A stretch of 64,000 nt of DNA, taken from positions 1-64,000 of the forward strand of contig NZ_QRGA01000025.1 of assembly GCF_003367175.1 (NCBI RefSeq), written 5' to 3'. The position numbers were made by a program, and so were the translations under genes. The stretch is from Trinickia dinghuensis. GTDB lineage: Bacteria > Pseudomonadota > Gammaproteobacteria > Burkholderiales > Burkholderiaceae. The notes below the pieces were generated by a model. That model made no database searches, was not told the DNA's origin, and was given only the letters and a program-made list of their open reading frames with translations. Below, piece by piece: positions 52,674-62,110 of this stretch (positions are counted from its first letter, which is position 1; each line of letters begins with the position of its first letter).

Positions 52674-52708
52674 GCCGCATGCGCGTCGTTCAGCGCATGC
52701 GGCTTTTT
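52674..52708 (+). terminator. terminator between livJ and the aminotransferase
   Basis: GCCGCATGCGC, 8-base loop, GCGCATGCGGC, then TTTTT; an A-run on the left also gives a T-run for the minus strand, so it probably serves both convergent genes. Confidence 0.9.
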
Positions 52709-52776
52709 CGTGGTGAGGCGGTGCTGTGCTGTGCTCGAGCGTCAGCCCCGCGCCTTGCACCGATAGATCAGATGGA

Positions 52777-53961
52777 TCACAGCGAATCGAGCACTGTGCG
52801 CAGCATCGCCATCATCTGATCGATCTCTTCGGTGGTCACGTTCAGCGCCGGCATGAAGCGCAGCAGATTCGGCCGCGCCGCGTTCAGCAGCAGGCCCACG
52901 GGCTGCATGTCGCGTGCCTTTTCGACGATTTGCGGCCCGATGTCCTTGCCCAGCAGCAGCGCGCGCAGCAAGCCTTCCCCGCGCTCGCCCTCGAACCCGC
53001 GTTCGGCCGACAGATCGAGCAGCTTCGCGCGCAAGTACTCGCCGCGCGCCCGGACGCCTTCGAGAAAGCCCGGCGCGACCAGCGTCGTGATGACGGCGTG
53101 GCCCACGGCCGTCATCAGCGGATTGCCGTTGTAGGTGCCGCCTTGGTCGCCCGCTTCGAACACCGCCACGTCGGCCTTCGAGAGCAGCGCCGCGAGCGGC
53201 ACGCCGCCGCCGATACCCTTGCCGAGGGTCATGATGTCGGGTTCGATGCCGGCCAGTTCATAGGCGAAGAGGGTACCGGCCCGGCCGCAGCCGCTTTGCA
53301 CTTCGTCGACGATGAGCAGCAGCCCGTGCCGCTTCGTCAACTCGCGCAGTTCGCGCATGAACTCGCGCGTGGCCGGGATCACGCCGCCTTCGCCCTGGAT
53401 CGGTTCGAGCATGACGGCGACCGTCTTCTCGCCGATCAACTTTTCGACCGATGCGATGTCGTTCAACTCGGCCTTCGGAAAGCCCGGCACCTGCGGCGCG
53501 TACAACGTGTCCCAGCCCGGTTTGCCGCTGGCCGACATCGTCGCGATCGTGCGGCCATGGAAGCCATGGTCGAACGTGATGATCTCGTAGGCGCCGTTCT
53601 TGAATTTCTTGCCCCACTTGCGGGCGAGCTTGATCGCCCCTTCGTTGGCCTCGGCGCCGCTGTTGGCGAAGAAGACTTTATCGAAGACGCTGTACTCGGT
53701 CAGCAGTGCGGCCAGGCTGGCCATCTGCTCGTTGTAGAACGCCGGCGACGGGTTCAGGAGCGTGCGCGCCTGGCGATCGAGCGCTTCGATCATCGCGGGG
53801 TGGCAGTGCCCCAGGCAGTTGACGGCCCAGCCTTGAATGAAGTCGAGGTAGCGCTTGCCCTCGCTGTCGAACAGCCAGGAGCCCGAGCCGCGCGTGAAGA
53901 CGATGTCGGGCCGGTTGGTGATGTACATCAGCGACTGCGTCGGGTTCTGCGTCGATTGCAT
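52777..53961 (-). CDS. acetylornithine aminotransferase family protein
   Basis: A 394-residue class III PLP aminotransferase close to ArgD in length and motifs: [41 protein letters not shown] and the PLP Lys in [12 protein letters not shown] 53961 (MQSTQNPTQ) matches the expected start. ArgD makes N-acetylornithine; related enzymes act on other omega-amino acids, and no arg gene lies nearby, so the exact substrate is open. Confidence 0.88.
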   Translation of the reverse strand: MQSTQNPTQSLMYITNRPDIVFTRGSGSWLFDSEGKRYLDFIQGWAVNCLGHCHPAMIEALDRQARTLLNPSPAFYNEQMASLAALLTEYSVFDKVFFANSGAEANEGAIKLARKWGKKFKNGAYEIITFDHGFHGRTIATMSASGKPGWDTLYAPQVPGFPKAELNDIASVEKLIGEKTVAVMLEPIQGEGGVIPATREFMRELRELTKRHGLLLIVDEVQSGCGRAGTLFAYELAGIEPDIMTLGKGIGGGVPLAALLSKADVAVFEAGDQGGTYNGNPLMTAVGHAVITTLVAPGFLEGVRARGEYLRAKLLDLSAERGFEGERGEGLLRALLLGKDIGPQIVEKARDMQPVGLLLNAARPNLLRFMPALNVTTEEIDQMMAMLRTVLDSL

Positions 53962-54004
53962 GGCACGGCTCCGCGATAAATGAAGAAAGGGTGAAGGAAA
54001 AATG

Positions 54005-54031
54005 AAAAAAGCCACGGAACTCCGTGGCTTT
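54005..54031 (-). terminator. terminator of the reductase gene
   Basis: On the minus strand GCCACGGA, 2-base loop, TCCGTGGC, then TTTTTT. It stands between the reductase and the aminotransferase, so they are separate units. Confidence 0.85.
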
Positions 54032-54254
54032 CGCGGTTTGACCGATTTCGCGCGCTCGCTTGACTAGCTGGTAGGTTGCGAGGCGCGCATCCGCTATGAG
54101 CCGACGGCTTCCCGTGAGGGGAGCGAGCGGCGACGTCGGAGGGCGGACAGTTTGCGGTTCATGGGCGCAAGAATACGACAGCGTTCGTGACGATGCAATC
54201 GCGCCCTGCCATTCGATGCATCGTATGTCGCATTTTTGTCGTGTTTTGTCGTCG

Positions 54255-55286
54255 TTAGACGGCGTTGACGAGATCGGCCTCGCTCGTGAACGAATCGGCG
54301 TAGAACTCGTCGGCCGGCAGCCCGTGGTGAGCCGTGAAATCGCGCTGCGCCGATTCGACCATCACGGGCGCGCCGCAGGCATAGACCTGATGGCCCGACA
54401 GATCGGGCAGATCCTCGATCACGGCGCGGTGCACGAAGCCGGTGCGGCCCGTCCAGCCGTCGCTCGGATCGGGCTCGGACAGCACGGGCACGAACTTGAA
54501 GTTCGGGTGATCCTCGGCCCAGCGCTCGGCCAGCTCGAGCATGTACAGATCCTTCTTGCGGCGCGCGCCCCAGTACAGGGTCATCGGCCGTTCGATGTCC
54601 TTGAAGAATGCGTGCTCGGCGATTGCCTTGATCGGGGCGAAGCCCGTGCCCGAGGCCAGCAGGACGATCGGCTTGTCGGAATCCTCGCGCAGGAAGAACG
54701 TGCCGAGCGGGCCTTCGAAGCGCAGGATCTCGCGCTCCTTCATCGTGTTGAAGACGTGATCGGTGAACACGCCGCCCGGCATGTGCCGGATATGCAGCTC
54801 GATCGGGCCTTCCTCGTGCGGCGCGCTCGCCATCGAGTAGCTGCGGCGCTTGCCGTCTTTCAGAATGAACTCGACGTATTGGCCGGCCAGGTATTGCAGC
54901 CGCTCGTTTGCAGGCAATTGCAGCTTCAGCACCGTGACGTCGTCGGCGCGGCGCTCGAGTGCGTTGACGCGGCACGGCAGCTTCTTCACCTGGACGTCGC
55001 CTACTCCGGCGATTTCTCGGACGTCGATGACGAGATCCGTTTGGGCTGTCGCGCAGCAGAACAGCGCCAGGCCGCGCGTCTTTTCGTCATTGGAAAGCGC
55101 CGACGACGAATGCGAGCCTTGCTCGATTTGGCCCGACACGACCGCGCCCTTGCATGAGCCGCACGCGCCGTTCTTGCAGCCGTACGGAACACCGACGCCT
55201 TGGCGCAGCGCTGCGACGAGCACGGGCTCGTCGGGTTCTACTTGAAACTGCCGGCCGCTTTGCCGGAGCGTTACGTTGTATGCCAT
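54255..55286 (-). CDS. 2Fe-2S ferredoxin / FAD reductase (CDP-6-deoxyglucoseen reductase-like)
   Basis: A 343-residue electron-transfer protein. N-terminal plant-type ferredoxin: YGCKNGACGSCKG and a fourth Cys in FCCAT. The middle FAD domain has RSYSMAS, and the C-terminal NAD domain has LLASGTGFAPIKA and YACGAPVM. This layout is often named AscD-like in Burkholderia, but no sugar-deoxygenation genes are near, so a role in another oxygenase or reductase system is as likely. ATG 55286 gives the family N-terminus. Confidence 0.88.
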   Translation of the reverse strand: MAYNVTLRQSGRQFQVEPDEPVLVAALRQGVGVPYGCKNGACGSCKGAVVSGQIEQGSHSSSALSNDEKTRGLALFCCATAQTDLVIDVREIAGVGDVQVKKLPCRVNALERRADDVTVLKLQLPANERLQYLAGQYVEFILKDGKRRSYSMASAPHEEGPIELHIRHMPGGVFTDHVFNTMKEREILRFEGPLGTFFLREDSDKPIVLLASGTGFAPIKAIAEHAFFKDIERPMTLYWGARRKKDLYMLELAERWAEDHPNFKFVPVLSEPDPSDGWTGRTGFVHRAVIEDLPDLSGHQVYACGAPVMVESAQRDFTAHHGLPADEFYADSFTSEADLVNAV

Positions 55287-55369
55287 AGCTTGGATCGGAA
55301 CGAAGAACGAAAAAACGAAATATTTCAGGCCGAAGCGCGCACGGCGGCGGACCGCTACAATGCGCGCAC

Positions 55370-56404
55370 ATGGATGCCACACGAATCTTGCGCCGGCCGC
55401 GCGTACTCATCGTCGGCTGCGGCGATGTCGGACTGCGCTGCGCGCAGCGCCTGCTCGCGCGCGTTTCGCGCCCGCGCGTCATCGCGCTGACCACGCGCGC
55501 GGCGCGTGCCGGCGAGCTGCGCGCCGAAGGCCTGACACCGATCGTCGGCGATCTCGACGCGCCGCGCACCTTGCGGCGATTGGCGGGGCTTGCGCGAACC
55601 GTGCTGCATCTCGCGCCGCCGCCGCCCGACGGGGCCGACGATCCGCGCACGCGGGCGCTGATCGCGGCGCTCGGCGCGCGGCGCCGCCGCCATGCGGCGC
55701 GTCCCGCCGTGCCGGCACTGGGGCGTGCTCGCCGTCAACAAGGGCATGCCGCGTACGGCTGGCTCGACGGTCGTATTGTACCCGAGGGCTTTTCGGGGGC
55801 TGAGCCGCCGCGCGTGCGCGTGGTCTACGCCAGCACTACAGGCGTCTACGGCGATTGCGGGGGGGCGTTCATCGACGAAACGCGGCCGGTAAGGCCGGCC
55901 AATGCCCGTGCGAAACGGCGCGTAGCCGCCGAGCGCCGGCTGCGGCAGGCGAACGTGCGCGGAACGACGGCCGCGACCATCGTGCGCATTCCGGGCATTT
56001 ACGCCCGCGAGCGCTTGCCGCTGGCGAGGATCGGTCAAGGCAAGCCCGCGCTTGTCGAGCAAGACGACGTCTACACGAATCACATCCATGCCGACGACCT
56101 GGCCGCGATCATGTTGCGCTCGGCCGTGCGCGGACGCATCGGGCGCGTCGTTCATGCTTCGGACGACACCGTGCTGAAGATGGGGGCTTACTTCGATTGC
56201 GTGGCCGATACGTTCGATCTGCCGCGTGTGCCGCGCGTGACACGCGCGCAGGCCGAGGCGAGTCTCGAACCCGCGACGCTGTCTTTCATGCGCGAATCGC
56301 GGCGCCTGTCGAATGCGCGGCTCAAGCGCGAACTGCGCGTGACGTTGCGCTATCCGACCGTAGACGATTTCCTGCGCAGTCTCGGCCCGAAGCAAAATAG
56401 CTAG
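55370..56404 (+). CDS. NAD(P)-binding SDR-like epimerase/dehydratase
   Basis: A 344-residue Rossmann protein: VLIVGCGDVGLRCA at the start, VVYASTTGVYGDCGG with the Tyr, and TNHIHADDLA later. It resembles YeeZ-type proteins of unknown role. Residues of about 100-145 are very Arg-rich and do not look like the family; a local frameshift pair or an insertion is possible. A -10-like TACAAT ends 8 bases before ATG with no Shine-Dalgarno. Its stop overlaps the stop of the convergent small gene. Confidence 0.8.
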   Translation: MDATRILRRPRVLIVGCGDVGLRCAQRLLARVSRPRVIALTTRAARAGELRAEGLTPIVGDLDAPRTLRRLAGLARTVLHLAPPPPDGADDPRTRALIAALGARRRRHAARPAVPALGRARRQQGHAAYGWLDGRIVPEGFSGAEPPRVRVVYASTTGVYGDCGGAFIDETRPVRPANARAKRRVAAERRLRQANVRGTTAATIVRIPGIYARERLPLARIGQGKPALVEQDDVYTNHIHADDLAAIMLRSAVRGRIGRVVHASDDTVLKMGAYFDCVADTFDLPRVPRVTRAQAEASLEPATLSFMRESRRLSNARLKRELRVTLRYPTVDDFLRSLGPKQNS

Positions 56405-56589
56405 AGGATCGCCGGCAGCGCTTCGAGCAGCAGGAAACAAAACAGCGCGCCGATCAAGGCGCCGATCAGATTCGGGTGATACCGATGCTTCACATGCATT
56501 GCCGTGAGCAATGCGCCGATGACGATCGCCCCGAGCGCCGCGAACGCGAGCGTCACGTACGAGATCTCGAACGTGCTGTTGATGGCCAC
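56401..56589 (-). CDS. small two-helix membrane protein
   Basis: A 62-residue protein with two hydrophobic helices (YVTLAFAALGAIVIGALLTAM and LIGALIGALFCFLLLEALPAIL) joined by HVKHRYHPN. GGAGG stands 10 bases before ATG (GGAGGTGTGTCGTGG). It overlaps the SDR-like gene by 4 bases at the stop codons. No family is recognised. Confidence 0.65.
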   Translation of the reverse strand: MAINSTFEISYVTLAFAALGAIVIGALLTAMHVKHRYHPNLIGALIGALFCFLLLEALPAIL

Positions 56590-56773
56590 GACACACCTCC
56601 CTCCAACTACCTAAGCGTCTTTATCGGATCCGCGCGCTCATCGAGCGGCGATCTCGTTCTCATGAAGAAAGTATAGGCGTGGGGCAGGCCGCGCCCCATA
56701 GGGAGCGGTCCCGATTTCGAGCGTTCCTTCGATCTAGGCGTGTGCTAGCCCACAGTGGGGGCGTGGCGCGGGT

Positions 56774-57475
56774 TCAGGCGCGCAGCGCACGCAGCGCTTC
56801 GTCGTCCAGCCATTGCCAGGTTCCGGGCGTCAGCGTGCCGGGAAGTGCGAGGCCCCCGATGCGCTCCCGGTGCAGGGCATCGCAGCGGTTGCCCGCGGCC
56901 GCGATCATGCGCTTGACCTGGTGGTACCTGCCTTCGTTGACCGTGATTTCGAGCTGCGTTTCGTCGCGCATCCGAACGGCCGCGGCCGCGATAGGCGCTT
57001 TTTCGCCGTGCAGCAGGACGCCGTCCGTCAGCGCTTGAAGCTGACGCTCGTCGAGCGCGTGGCGCGTCGTCGCAAGATACGTCTTCGGCACTTTGCGTTT
57101 CGGGGAGGTGTAGGCGTGAACGAATTGGCCGTCGTCGGAAAGCAGCAGCAGCCCGGTCGTGTCTTCGTCGAGGCGGCCGACGCATTGCACGCCACGTGTG
57201 GCCAACTGCGCCGGCAGCAGGCCGAATACGCTCAGATGGTGCTGCGGGTCGCGCGAGCATTCATAGCCCGCCGGCTTGTTCAGCATCAGGTAGGCTCGCT
57301 CGCGGTAGCGCCAGGGCGTGCCGTCGACGTCGAACGTCAGATCGTCGGGCGGAAAATCCTCGTTGGCGTCCGCGCATACGCTTCCGCCCACGGCGACACG
57401 TCCCTCTGCGATCAGCGAGCGGCATTGGCGTCGTGAGCCGAAACCTTGTCTGAAGAGAATGCTTTCGAGATCCAT
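56774..57475 (-). CDS. rsuA: 16S rRNA pseudouridine 516 synthase
   Basis: A 233-residue enzyme: N-terminal S4 domain (LFRQGFGSRRQCRSLIAEGRV), then the catalytic Asp in VGRLDEDTTGLLLLSDDG and GRYHQVKRMIAAAGNRC. This matches RsuA in length and layout. It is distinct from the S4-less synthase at 10907. Confidence 0.92.
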   Translation of the reverse strand: MDLESILFRQGFGSRRQCRSLIAEGRVAVGGSVCADANEDFPPDDLTFDVDGTPWRYRERAYLMLNKPAGYECSRDPQHHLSVFGLLPAQLATRGVQCVGRLDEDTTGLLLLSDDGQFVHAYTSPKRKVPKTYLATTRHALDERQLQALTDGVLLHGEKAPIAAAAVRMRDETQLEITVNEGRYHQVKRMIAAAGNRCDALHRERIGGLALPGTLTPGTWQWLDDEALRALRA

Positions 57476-57647
57476 GGATTGACAATCGAATCGGGGTGGC
57501 GCGATTGTACGGCGTGCCGTCGCGTCATGATGGCCATACTGCTATCCGGCGGATTGCCGCCCCGCCTTGCACCCGCCAGGCGGCCTCGACGATAATCGAC
57601 TCAGTTCCGTCGTCCTTTTCCCTTTTGCGCGCACCGCGCGCTCCGTG

Positions 57648-58073
57648 ATGCTCGATCGTCGCTTGTACAAGCTGGGCTCGCTGCTCGGATTGCTCGCAAT
57701 CTGGCTGATCGCGCTCGCGCCGACGATCTCTCAAACGCTCGCCGCGCACCGGCACGCGCACGGCGACGCCGTGCCCGGCGTCGAATGCGCGATGCACGGC
57801 GGCGGAATGTCGATGCCGATGCCGATGCACATGCGCATGCCGATGCAAGGCGCCGACGGTCATGCGTCTCATCGGCCCGATGCGCAAGGCGATTGGCAGG
57901 CATGCGGCTACTGCGGCTTCTTCGCACATCTGCCGGTACTCACGGGTTTGGCGCCCGCGCTCGTTCCCGCGTTCGCGGCAGGGCCGATATCTTATCTCGC
58001 ACAGTTCGTCGAGCCTTCGCGCGTTGCCCGTTTTCTCGCCGCGCAACCGCGCGCGCCTCCCGTCGTTTCCTAA
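57648..58073 (+). CDS. Met/His-rich DUF2946-like protein, putative copper binding
   Basis: About 141 residues. After a hydrophobic N-terminus (LGSLLGLLAIWLIALAPTI) come AAHRHAHGDA, a Met run GGGMSMPMPMHMRMPMQG, GHASH and a Cys pair CGYCGFFAHL. This pattern resembles DUF2946 proteins found beside copper genes. ATG 57648 was chosen over a start 81 bases upstream because it directly precedes the hydrophobic segment; neither has a good ribosome site. The next two genes, ending in copC, support a copper role. Confidence 0.72.
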   Translation: MLDRRLYKLGSLLGLLAIWLIALAPTISQTLAAHRHAHGDAVPGVECAMHGGGMSMPMPMHMRMPMQGADGHASHRPDAQGDWQACGYCGFFAHLPVLTGLAPALVPAFAAGPISYLAQFVEPSRVARFLAAQPRAPPVVS

Positions 58074-58179
58074 GCGTCGATCGAACGTTATTTTCGCGGC
58101 GCCCGTGCGCCGCGGCATCGCCGCGCCTACATTGTGCGCGGCGGCATTCGAGCACCATTCGGACTCCTAAAGGAAACGC

Positions 58180-59094
58180 ATGTCCATTTTTTCCAAACGG
58201 CACGCGCCGCTGCGCGCGGCGTTGGGCGTTTGCGCGAGCCTCGCCGTCTGTTCGCCCGCGGCGGTGGCGCACGCCGTCGTAGGCGATCGTCTCTTTCCGG
58301 CGACGCTGACGGTCGACGACCCCGGCGTCGGCGATGAATTCGACTTCCAATTCGGCCACATCAAAAGCCCGACCGACGACGGCGATTCGATGAACGTGAA
58401 CACGGCCTCTTACGAGTGGGACAAGCTCATCACGTCGAACCTCGCATTCAGCGTGGCGAGCCAGTATGTCGACCAAAACGTCCCCAACGGCGGATCGGCG
58501 CGCGGCTGGGCCGACACCACTATCGGAGTCAAGTACCTCGCCTACACGAACGCGACGCACGAGTTCATGGCATCGGTGGGGTTCCTGGCCGCGCTCGGCG
58601 GGACGGGTGCCAAGTCGGTCGCGAACCCGTATTCGACGTTTACGCCGAACGTCTACTTCGGCAAGGGCTTCGGCGATCTGCCGGCGTCGCTCGGCTACCT
58701 GCGCCCATTCGCGATCACGGGACAGGTCGGGCCCAACATCACGACGGCGACATCGGACACCGGGCCCAATTCGTTGGGTTGGGGACTCACACTGCAATAC
58801 AGCATCCCGTACCTGCAATCCGAGGTGAGAGACTTGCATTTGCCGGAACCGCTCTCGAACTTGATTCCGATCGTCGAGTTTCCGATGAGTACGGCCACGG
58901 CGGGCGCCAGCGCGGGGCAGACGACGGGCACGATCAATCCTGGGGTGCTGTGGACGAACCGGTATGGGCAGTTCGGGATCGAAGCGCAGATTCCCGTGAA
59001 TCGGGCGAGCGGCACGCATGTCGGCGTGCTGCTCGATGCGCACTTGTATTTCGACGATCTGTTCCCGGGTTCGCTCGGCAAACCGTTGTTCTGA
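58180..59094 (+). CDS. exported outer-membrane-type protein in the copper cluster
   Basis: A 304-residue protein. Signal peptide ends around AVAHA|VVGD. The mature part is beta-rich with alternating aromatic residues and a C-terminal Phe (GKPLF), like an outer-membrane barrel. AAGGAAACGC precedes ATG. I do not recognise the family with certainty; it lies 33 bp before copC. Confidence 0.75.
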   Translation: MSIFSKRHAPLRAALGVCASLAVCSPAAVAHAVVGDRLFPATLTVDDPGVGDEFDFQFGHIKSPTDDGDSMNVNTASYEWDKLITSNLAFSVASQYVDQNVPNGGSARGWADTTIGVKYLAYTNATHEFMASVGFLAALGGTGAKSVANPYSTFTPNVYFGKGFGDLPASLGYLRPFAITGQVGPNITTATSDTGPNSLGWGLTLQYSIPYLQSEVRDLHLPEPLSNLIPIVEFPMSTATAGASAGQTTGTINPGVLWTNRYGQFGIEAQIPVNRASGTHVGVLLDAHLYFDDLFPGSLGKPLF

Positions 59095-59127
59095 TTTCGG
59101 ACCTTCACGCAATCACACGATCACACC

Positions 59128-59502
59128 ATGAAACCCTCCTTGATTTCGCTTTCCGCCCGCGCTTGCGCGGCAGCGCTCTTGCTGACGTTCGCGCAGTGGG
59201 CCAGCGCGCACGCCTATCCGAAGCAGCAGACCCCGGGAGCCGGCGCGAGCGTCGGCGCCGATACGAAGCAAGTGTCGATCGAGTTCGACGACACGTTGGA
59301 GCCGGCTTTCAGCTCGCTGAAAGTGGCCGACGCGGCCGGTAAAGACGTCACGAACGGCAAGTCGAGCGTCGATGCGAACGACAAGAAGCATATGACGGTC
59401 GCGCTTCAAGCCTTGCAGCCCGGTGCCTATACCGTGTCGTGGGTGGCGGTGGCCGCGGACGGTCACCGCACGCAGGGGCACTACGCGTTCAACGTGAAAT
59501 GA
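59128..59502 (+). CDS. copC: CopC-domain periplasmic copper protein
   Basis: A 124-residue protein. Signal peptide ends at QWASA|HAYPK, leaving an N-terminal His as in the CopC Cu(II) site. IEFDDTLEPAFSSLKVAD, DKKHMTVAL and the end VAADGHRTQGHYAF are CopC features. It probably carries copper in the periplasm. No copD was seen in the window. Confidence 0.88.
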   Translation: MKPSLISLSARACAAALLLTFAQWASAHAYPKQQTPGAGASVGADTKQVSIEFDDTLEPAFSSLKVADAAGKDVTNGKSSVDANDKKHMTVALQALQPGAYTVSWVAVAADGHRTQGHYAFNVK

Positions 59503-59527
59503 CCGCGTGAAGCTGACCGCGTGAAGC
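59500..59527. repeat. 14-bp tandem duplication at the copC stop
   Basis: TGACCGCGTGAAGC occurs twice in a row; the first copy supplies the copC stop. Confidence 0.75.
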
Positions 59528-59598
59528 CGGGGCGCGCGAGCAGCAGCGCCTCGGCCCACGTCGGTGCATCGACCTCCGCCGCGTCGATTTATTCACTG

Positions 59599-61653
59599 TC
59601 AACCCATCAGCGTCGAGTTGTAAGTCGTCCCACCGATCACGACGTTGCTCAACGTGATCCCATTGACGTTCCACACGTAGGTCGGGCCCGGGTTCGTCGC
59701 GCTGGCCGTGCCGTTCGATACCGGCGTGCCGAGGTTGCAGTTCGAAATCGTCACGCCCGTGATCGGCGACACGGTGGGCGCCGGCGCGGGGCCGTTGTAG
59801 TCTGCCGCGACCGGCCCTTGCGCGACGATCGCCTGGAAGCACGACCCGGTGACGCTGCCCGACGTCACATTGCTCGCCGTCACGTTGGTGATGTTGACGT
59901 TGCGCACTGACGGCGGGCTCAGGCGGACGGCGTCGCCGTTGGGCGAGTAATCGCAGTCGAACGTGATCAGGCCGCCTTGCGACGCGGACGGGTTGCCTGC
60001 CGTCGCCGTCGCCACGCCGAGCGGCACCGACGTATTGATCGGGCTGCCGGCGATCATGTTGCTCGAGCCGTAGCCCTTGCCCGTCAACGCAATGCCGTTC
60101 GGCAGCGTGACCCCGTTGATGTAGACGTTCTGCACGACGCCGCCGCGGTTCATGTTGCTCTTGATCCGGATCGCGATCTGCAGCGGGTTGGTCGCCCAGT
60201 TCTGATTGAGCATGCTCAGGTTGCGCGCGTAGATGTTCTGGACGCCCGCGCTCATTTCGCTGCCCAGCGTCAGGCCGCCGTGGCCGCTGTTCATCGTGCA
60301 GTTCTGGATCACGTGGTTCTGCGCGGGGCCGTATTGCGTGTCGAGCGCCTTGCCCGATTTGATCGCGATGCAGTCGTCGCCCGTGTTGAAGGTGACGGAA
60401 TCGGCGAGCACGGTGTTGCAGGCGTCGGGATCGAAGCCGTCGTTGTTCGGGCCGATGCTGTCGGCGAACACGCCTTGGATCACGACGTTCGTGCAGTCCG
60501 TCGGATGGTGCTGCCAGAACGGGGTGTTCTGCGTGTGATAGCTCTGCATCAGCACGTTCGTGCAGCCGATGAATTCGACCATGCACGGCCGCAGGTAATG
60601 GCCGTTGCCGAACACGCGCGAGGTGATCGCCACGCCAAGTTCCGACAGCGCGGGCAGGTAGTTCTGGTCTTGCGACCAAGCCGACGCCGTGAGCAGCGGC
60701 ATGACGGTCGCTGCATTGGAGGCGGTGATGCCCGAAAGACCGGTCAGCGCCGCGTTGCCCGGGTTCGAATACGCTTGCGATGGCGTCGAGGACCCGGCGC
60801 ATCCGTACGCGCCGGTGGTGCCTTTGAAAGTCCACCAGCATGAGGACGGCGTCGTGCCCGTCGGCTGGATCGGCGTCATCGACTGGCCGTTCAGGATCGA
60901 GCTGGTCCCCTCGCCGGTCAACGCGATGTTGGTCTGCTGGAACGCATAGACCGGAGAGCCGAAGTTCAAGCAATCGTTGCCCTGCCACCGCGTGTGGTAC
61001 AGGTTGCCGTTGGCCGTCGTGAACGGGCCGCTCTTCGCATAGTCGGCCGGGTTCGGGCTGAAGTAGATCGTGCAGGCCGCGCTCAGATGGAAGTTGACGT
61101 TGCTGAGCAGCACGATCGGTCCGCCGCAGTACCAATTCCCGGCCGGCACGACCACGCGGCCGCCGCCCGCCGCATTGGCCGCCGCGATCGCGTTGTTGAA
61201 GGCGGTGCACGAGTCGAATGCGGTACCGCTCAGGCTCGACGGCGCCATCAATTCCGAACCGGGGCTGGCGGGCGACGCACTCTGGTTCAGCCACGGGATG
61301 GCGGGGGCCCACGCCGATGCCGCGATCACCTGCGATGTGATCGGTTGCGCGCCGAAGCTCGTGACGTTGAAATCGACGGCGGGAAACATCGACTGCGTGA
61401 TGCCTTGCAGTGCATTGATGATCTGAGTCGCGGAACCCGTGGGTCCCCAGATCGGATCGGCGGCAGCGGAGGTCGTCGATCCGGATGGTGTGCCGCTGCC
61501 GCCGTCGCTGCCGCCGCCGCAACCGGGCAAGCCGGCCAGCACCGTCGCGCCCGCCGTGGCGCCCGCAAGCGCCATGAAGGCGCGTCGGCTAGGGGAGCGG
61601 ACGCACGATGCGTCGGCCGCAATCCGGTGCGCGCTGTGTTTCTTGTCTGCCAT
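59599..61653 (-). CDS. exported polygalacturonase-type glycoside hydrolase, family 28
   Basis: A 684-residue enzyme. ATG 61653 has GGAG 7 bases before it. A Tat-like segment SPSRRAFMALAG is followed by a hydrophobic run and a lipobox LPGC, so it may be a Tat-exported lipoprotein. The right-handed beta-helix active-site motifs are present: NNDGFDPD, GDDCIAIKSG, GHGGLTLGSE and IRIKS. GH28 enzymes cut galacturonic acid chains of pectin. The length is long for the family; extra residues lie in the N-terminal half. It is divergent from the DapA-type gene. Confidence 0.88.
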   Translation of the reverse strand: MADKKHSAHRIAADASCVRSPSRRAFMALAGATAGATVLAGLPGCGGGSDGGSGTPSGSTTSAAADPIWGPTGSATQIINALQGITQSMFPAVDFNVTSFGAQPITSQVIAASAWAPAIPWLNQSASPASPGSELMAPSSLSGTAFDSCTAFNNAIAAANAAGGGRVVVPAGNWYCGGPIVLLSNVNFHLSAACTIYFSPNPADYAKSGPFTTANGNLYHTRWQGNDCLNFGSPVYAFQQTNIALTGEGTSSILNGQSMTPIQPTGTTPSSCWWTFKGTTGAYGCAGSSTPSQAYSNPGNAALTGLSGITASNAATVMPLLTASAWSQDQNYLPALSELGVAITSRVFGNGHYLRPCMVEFIGCTNVLMQSYHTQNTPFWQHHPTDCTNVVIQGVFADSIGPNNDGFDPDACNTVLADSVTFNTGDDCIAIKSGKALDTQYGPAQNHVIQNCTMNSGHGGLTLGSEMSAGVQNIYARNLSMLNQNWATNPLQIAIRIKSNMNRGGVVQNVYINGVTLPNGIALTGKGYGSSNMIAGSPINTSVPLGVATATAGNPSASQGGLITFDCDYSPNGDAVRLSPPSVRNVNITNVTASNVTSGSVTGSCFQAIVAQGPVAADYNGPAPAPTVSPITGVTISNCNLGTPVSNGTASATNPGPTYVWNVNGITLSNVVIGGTTYNSTLMG

Positions 61654-62110
61654 CTCACTGTCTCCATGTGTTGAGCTCGAGCCGCGAACGCCGCTGCACG
61701 GCGCTAGGACCGGTCTGGTGGTTAGCCAGGCAGGATTTTCGTTATGCAAATTAAAAGTTGTCAAACCTCGTAAACGATAAGTAGGGCTCGCATCGAGGCG
61801 GAGCGAGCGGAATTTTTTGCGCGAAGCAGACCGTTAAGGTGCTTTTCAAGCGAGCAGGAAAGATACGTGCGACGACGCTAGAATGCCCGTGTAGCATGGC
61901 ATTAGCGCACTTGATGGGTGAGAGTCCAAGGCCAGCGAGCGAGGGAATGCCTGGGTCGTGGCCGGGCATGAAACGCGCGATACTCAAGTGGTCGCTCGGC
62001 GAAGCCGCGTGCCGAAGTCGTCACCTACTTGCAAATGTTGTTTGACAAGATTGATTTGCCGGTGATACCGTCCGGCCTGTCAGTCATCAAAACACTCGTT
62101 TCGAGGCCCC
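61654..62110. other. 457-bp divergent control region between GH28 and DapA-type genes
   Basis: No gene is seen. A promoter-like TTGACA stands at 62042-62047, followed 17 bases later by ATACCG, a weak -10, and the region has an imperfect dyad CTTGCAAA...TTTGACAAG. Another -10-like TAGAAT is at 61879. Confidence 0.4.

Noticed and set aside
54096-54164. 22-codon minus-strand frame (MNRKLSALRRRRS...) between the aminotransferase and reductase genes
   Set aside because: No ribosome site and no support; too short to call.
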